Origin: Deltaproteobacteria bacterium
Lineage (GTDB): Bacteria > Desulfobacterota > Binatia > UBA9968
NCBI GenBank assembly: GCA_030688735.1
Contig: JAUYJC010000014.1
Span: 1 to 32,055 of the forward strand
Direction of reading: 5' to 3'
DNA length: 32,055 nt
The notes under the pieces: model-generated
Seen by the model: the letters and a program-made list of their open reading frames with translations, nothing else
What the model was told of the DNA's origin: nothing
Database searches by the model: none
Shown here: in pieces, positions 32,016-32,055 of the stretch
How positions within the stretch are numbered: the stretch's first letter is position 1
Layout: each line of letters starts with the position of its first letter
Translations under genes and position numbers: made by a program

Positions 32016-32055
32016 AAAGAGTTTGCGACGGCGTAAGGAAAGGATGGCGAACGCT

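Overview
The window (32,055 bp, moderately GC-rich) reads as chromosome of a Gram-negative, metabolically versatile environmental bacterium. Periplasmic binding proteins, a three-subunit molybdenum hydroxylase, an EutA-like protein beside a bicupin, AddAB recombination proteins and several families of small palindromic or tandem repeats recall uncultured soil or sediment lineages of the Deltaproteobacteria/Binatota, Rokubacteria or NC10 kind. That placement is an impression from gene content only: there is no rRNA or other marker here. I saw no tRNA, rRNA, CRISPR array or intact insertion sequence.

Left end (1-740): decayed genes. A plus-strand permease tail and a minus-strand fragment resembling the N-terminus of ArgC converge, both carrying in-frame stops. 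Next comes a minus-strand DNA-modification island (741-6310). It holds a 710-residue methyltransferase, a nuclease-methyltransferase fusion broken by a single-base frameshift, and a specificity subunit. A perfect 15-bp inverted repeat brackets the 710-residue gene, and related short repeats lie on both sides of the island.

Middle (6789-13082): two divergent metabolic units. To the left run a two-domain VOC protein, a DUF4926-like protein, an NMT1-type binding protein and a small conserved protein. To the right run the FAD, molybdopterin and 2Fe-2S subunits of a xanthine-dehydrogenase-family hydroxylase. Together they suggest uptake and oxidation of an unknown, perhaps aromatic or heterocyclic, compound. 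An orphan membrane GAF histidine kinase follows (13351-15249), then on the minus strand an EutA-family chaperone and a bicupin, with no ethanolamine ammonia-lyase in view.

Right part (18401-32055): an orphan conserved protein, a ParE-type toxin-antitoxin pair, a 117-bp copy of the 3' end of a nearby exonuclease gene, a two-gene polar amino-acid ABC transporter whose binding protein is fused to its permease, the intact predicted 3'-5' exonuclease, addB-addA, and a secreted gamma-glutamyltransferase. Intergenic spaces carry at least five repeat families: a ~130-bp dispersed element, nonamer TTCAA arrays, GGGTTTCGAGTT-type palindromes, a G/C-tract hairpin cluster and CTCTGCGTCTCTGTGGTG-type sequence.
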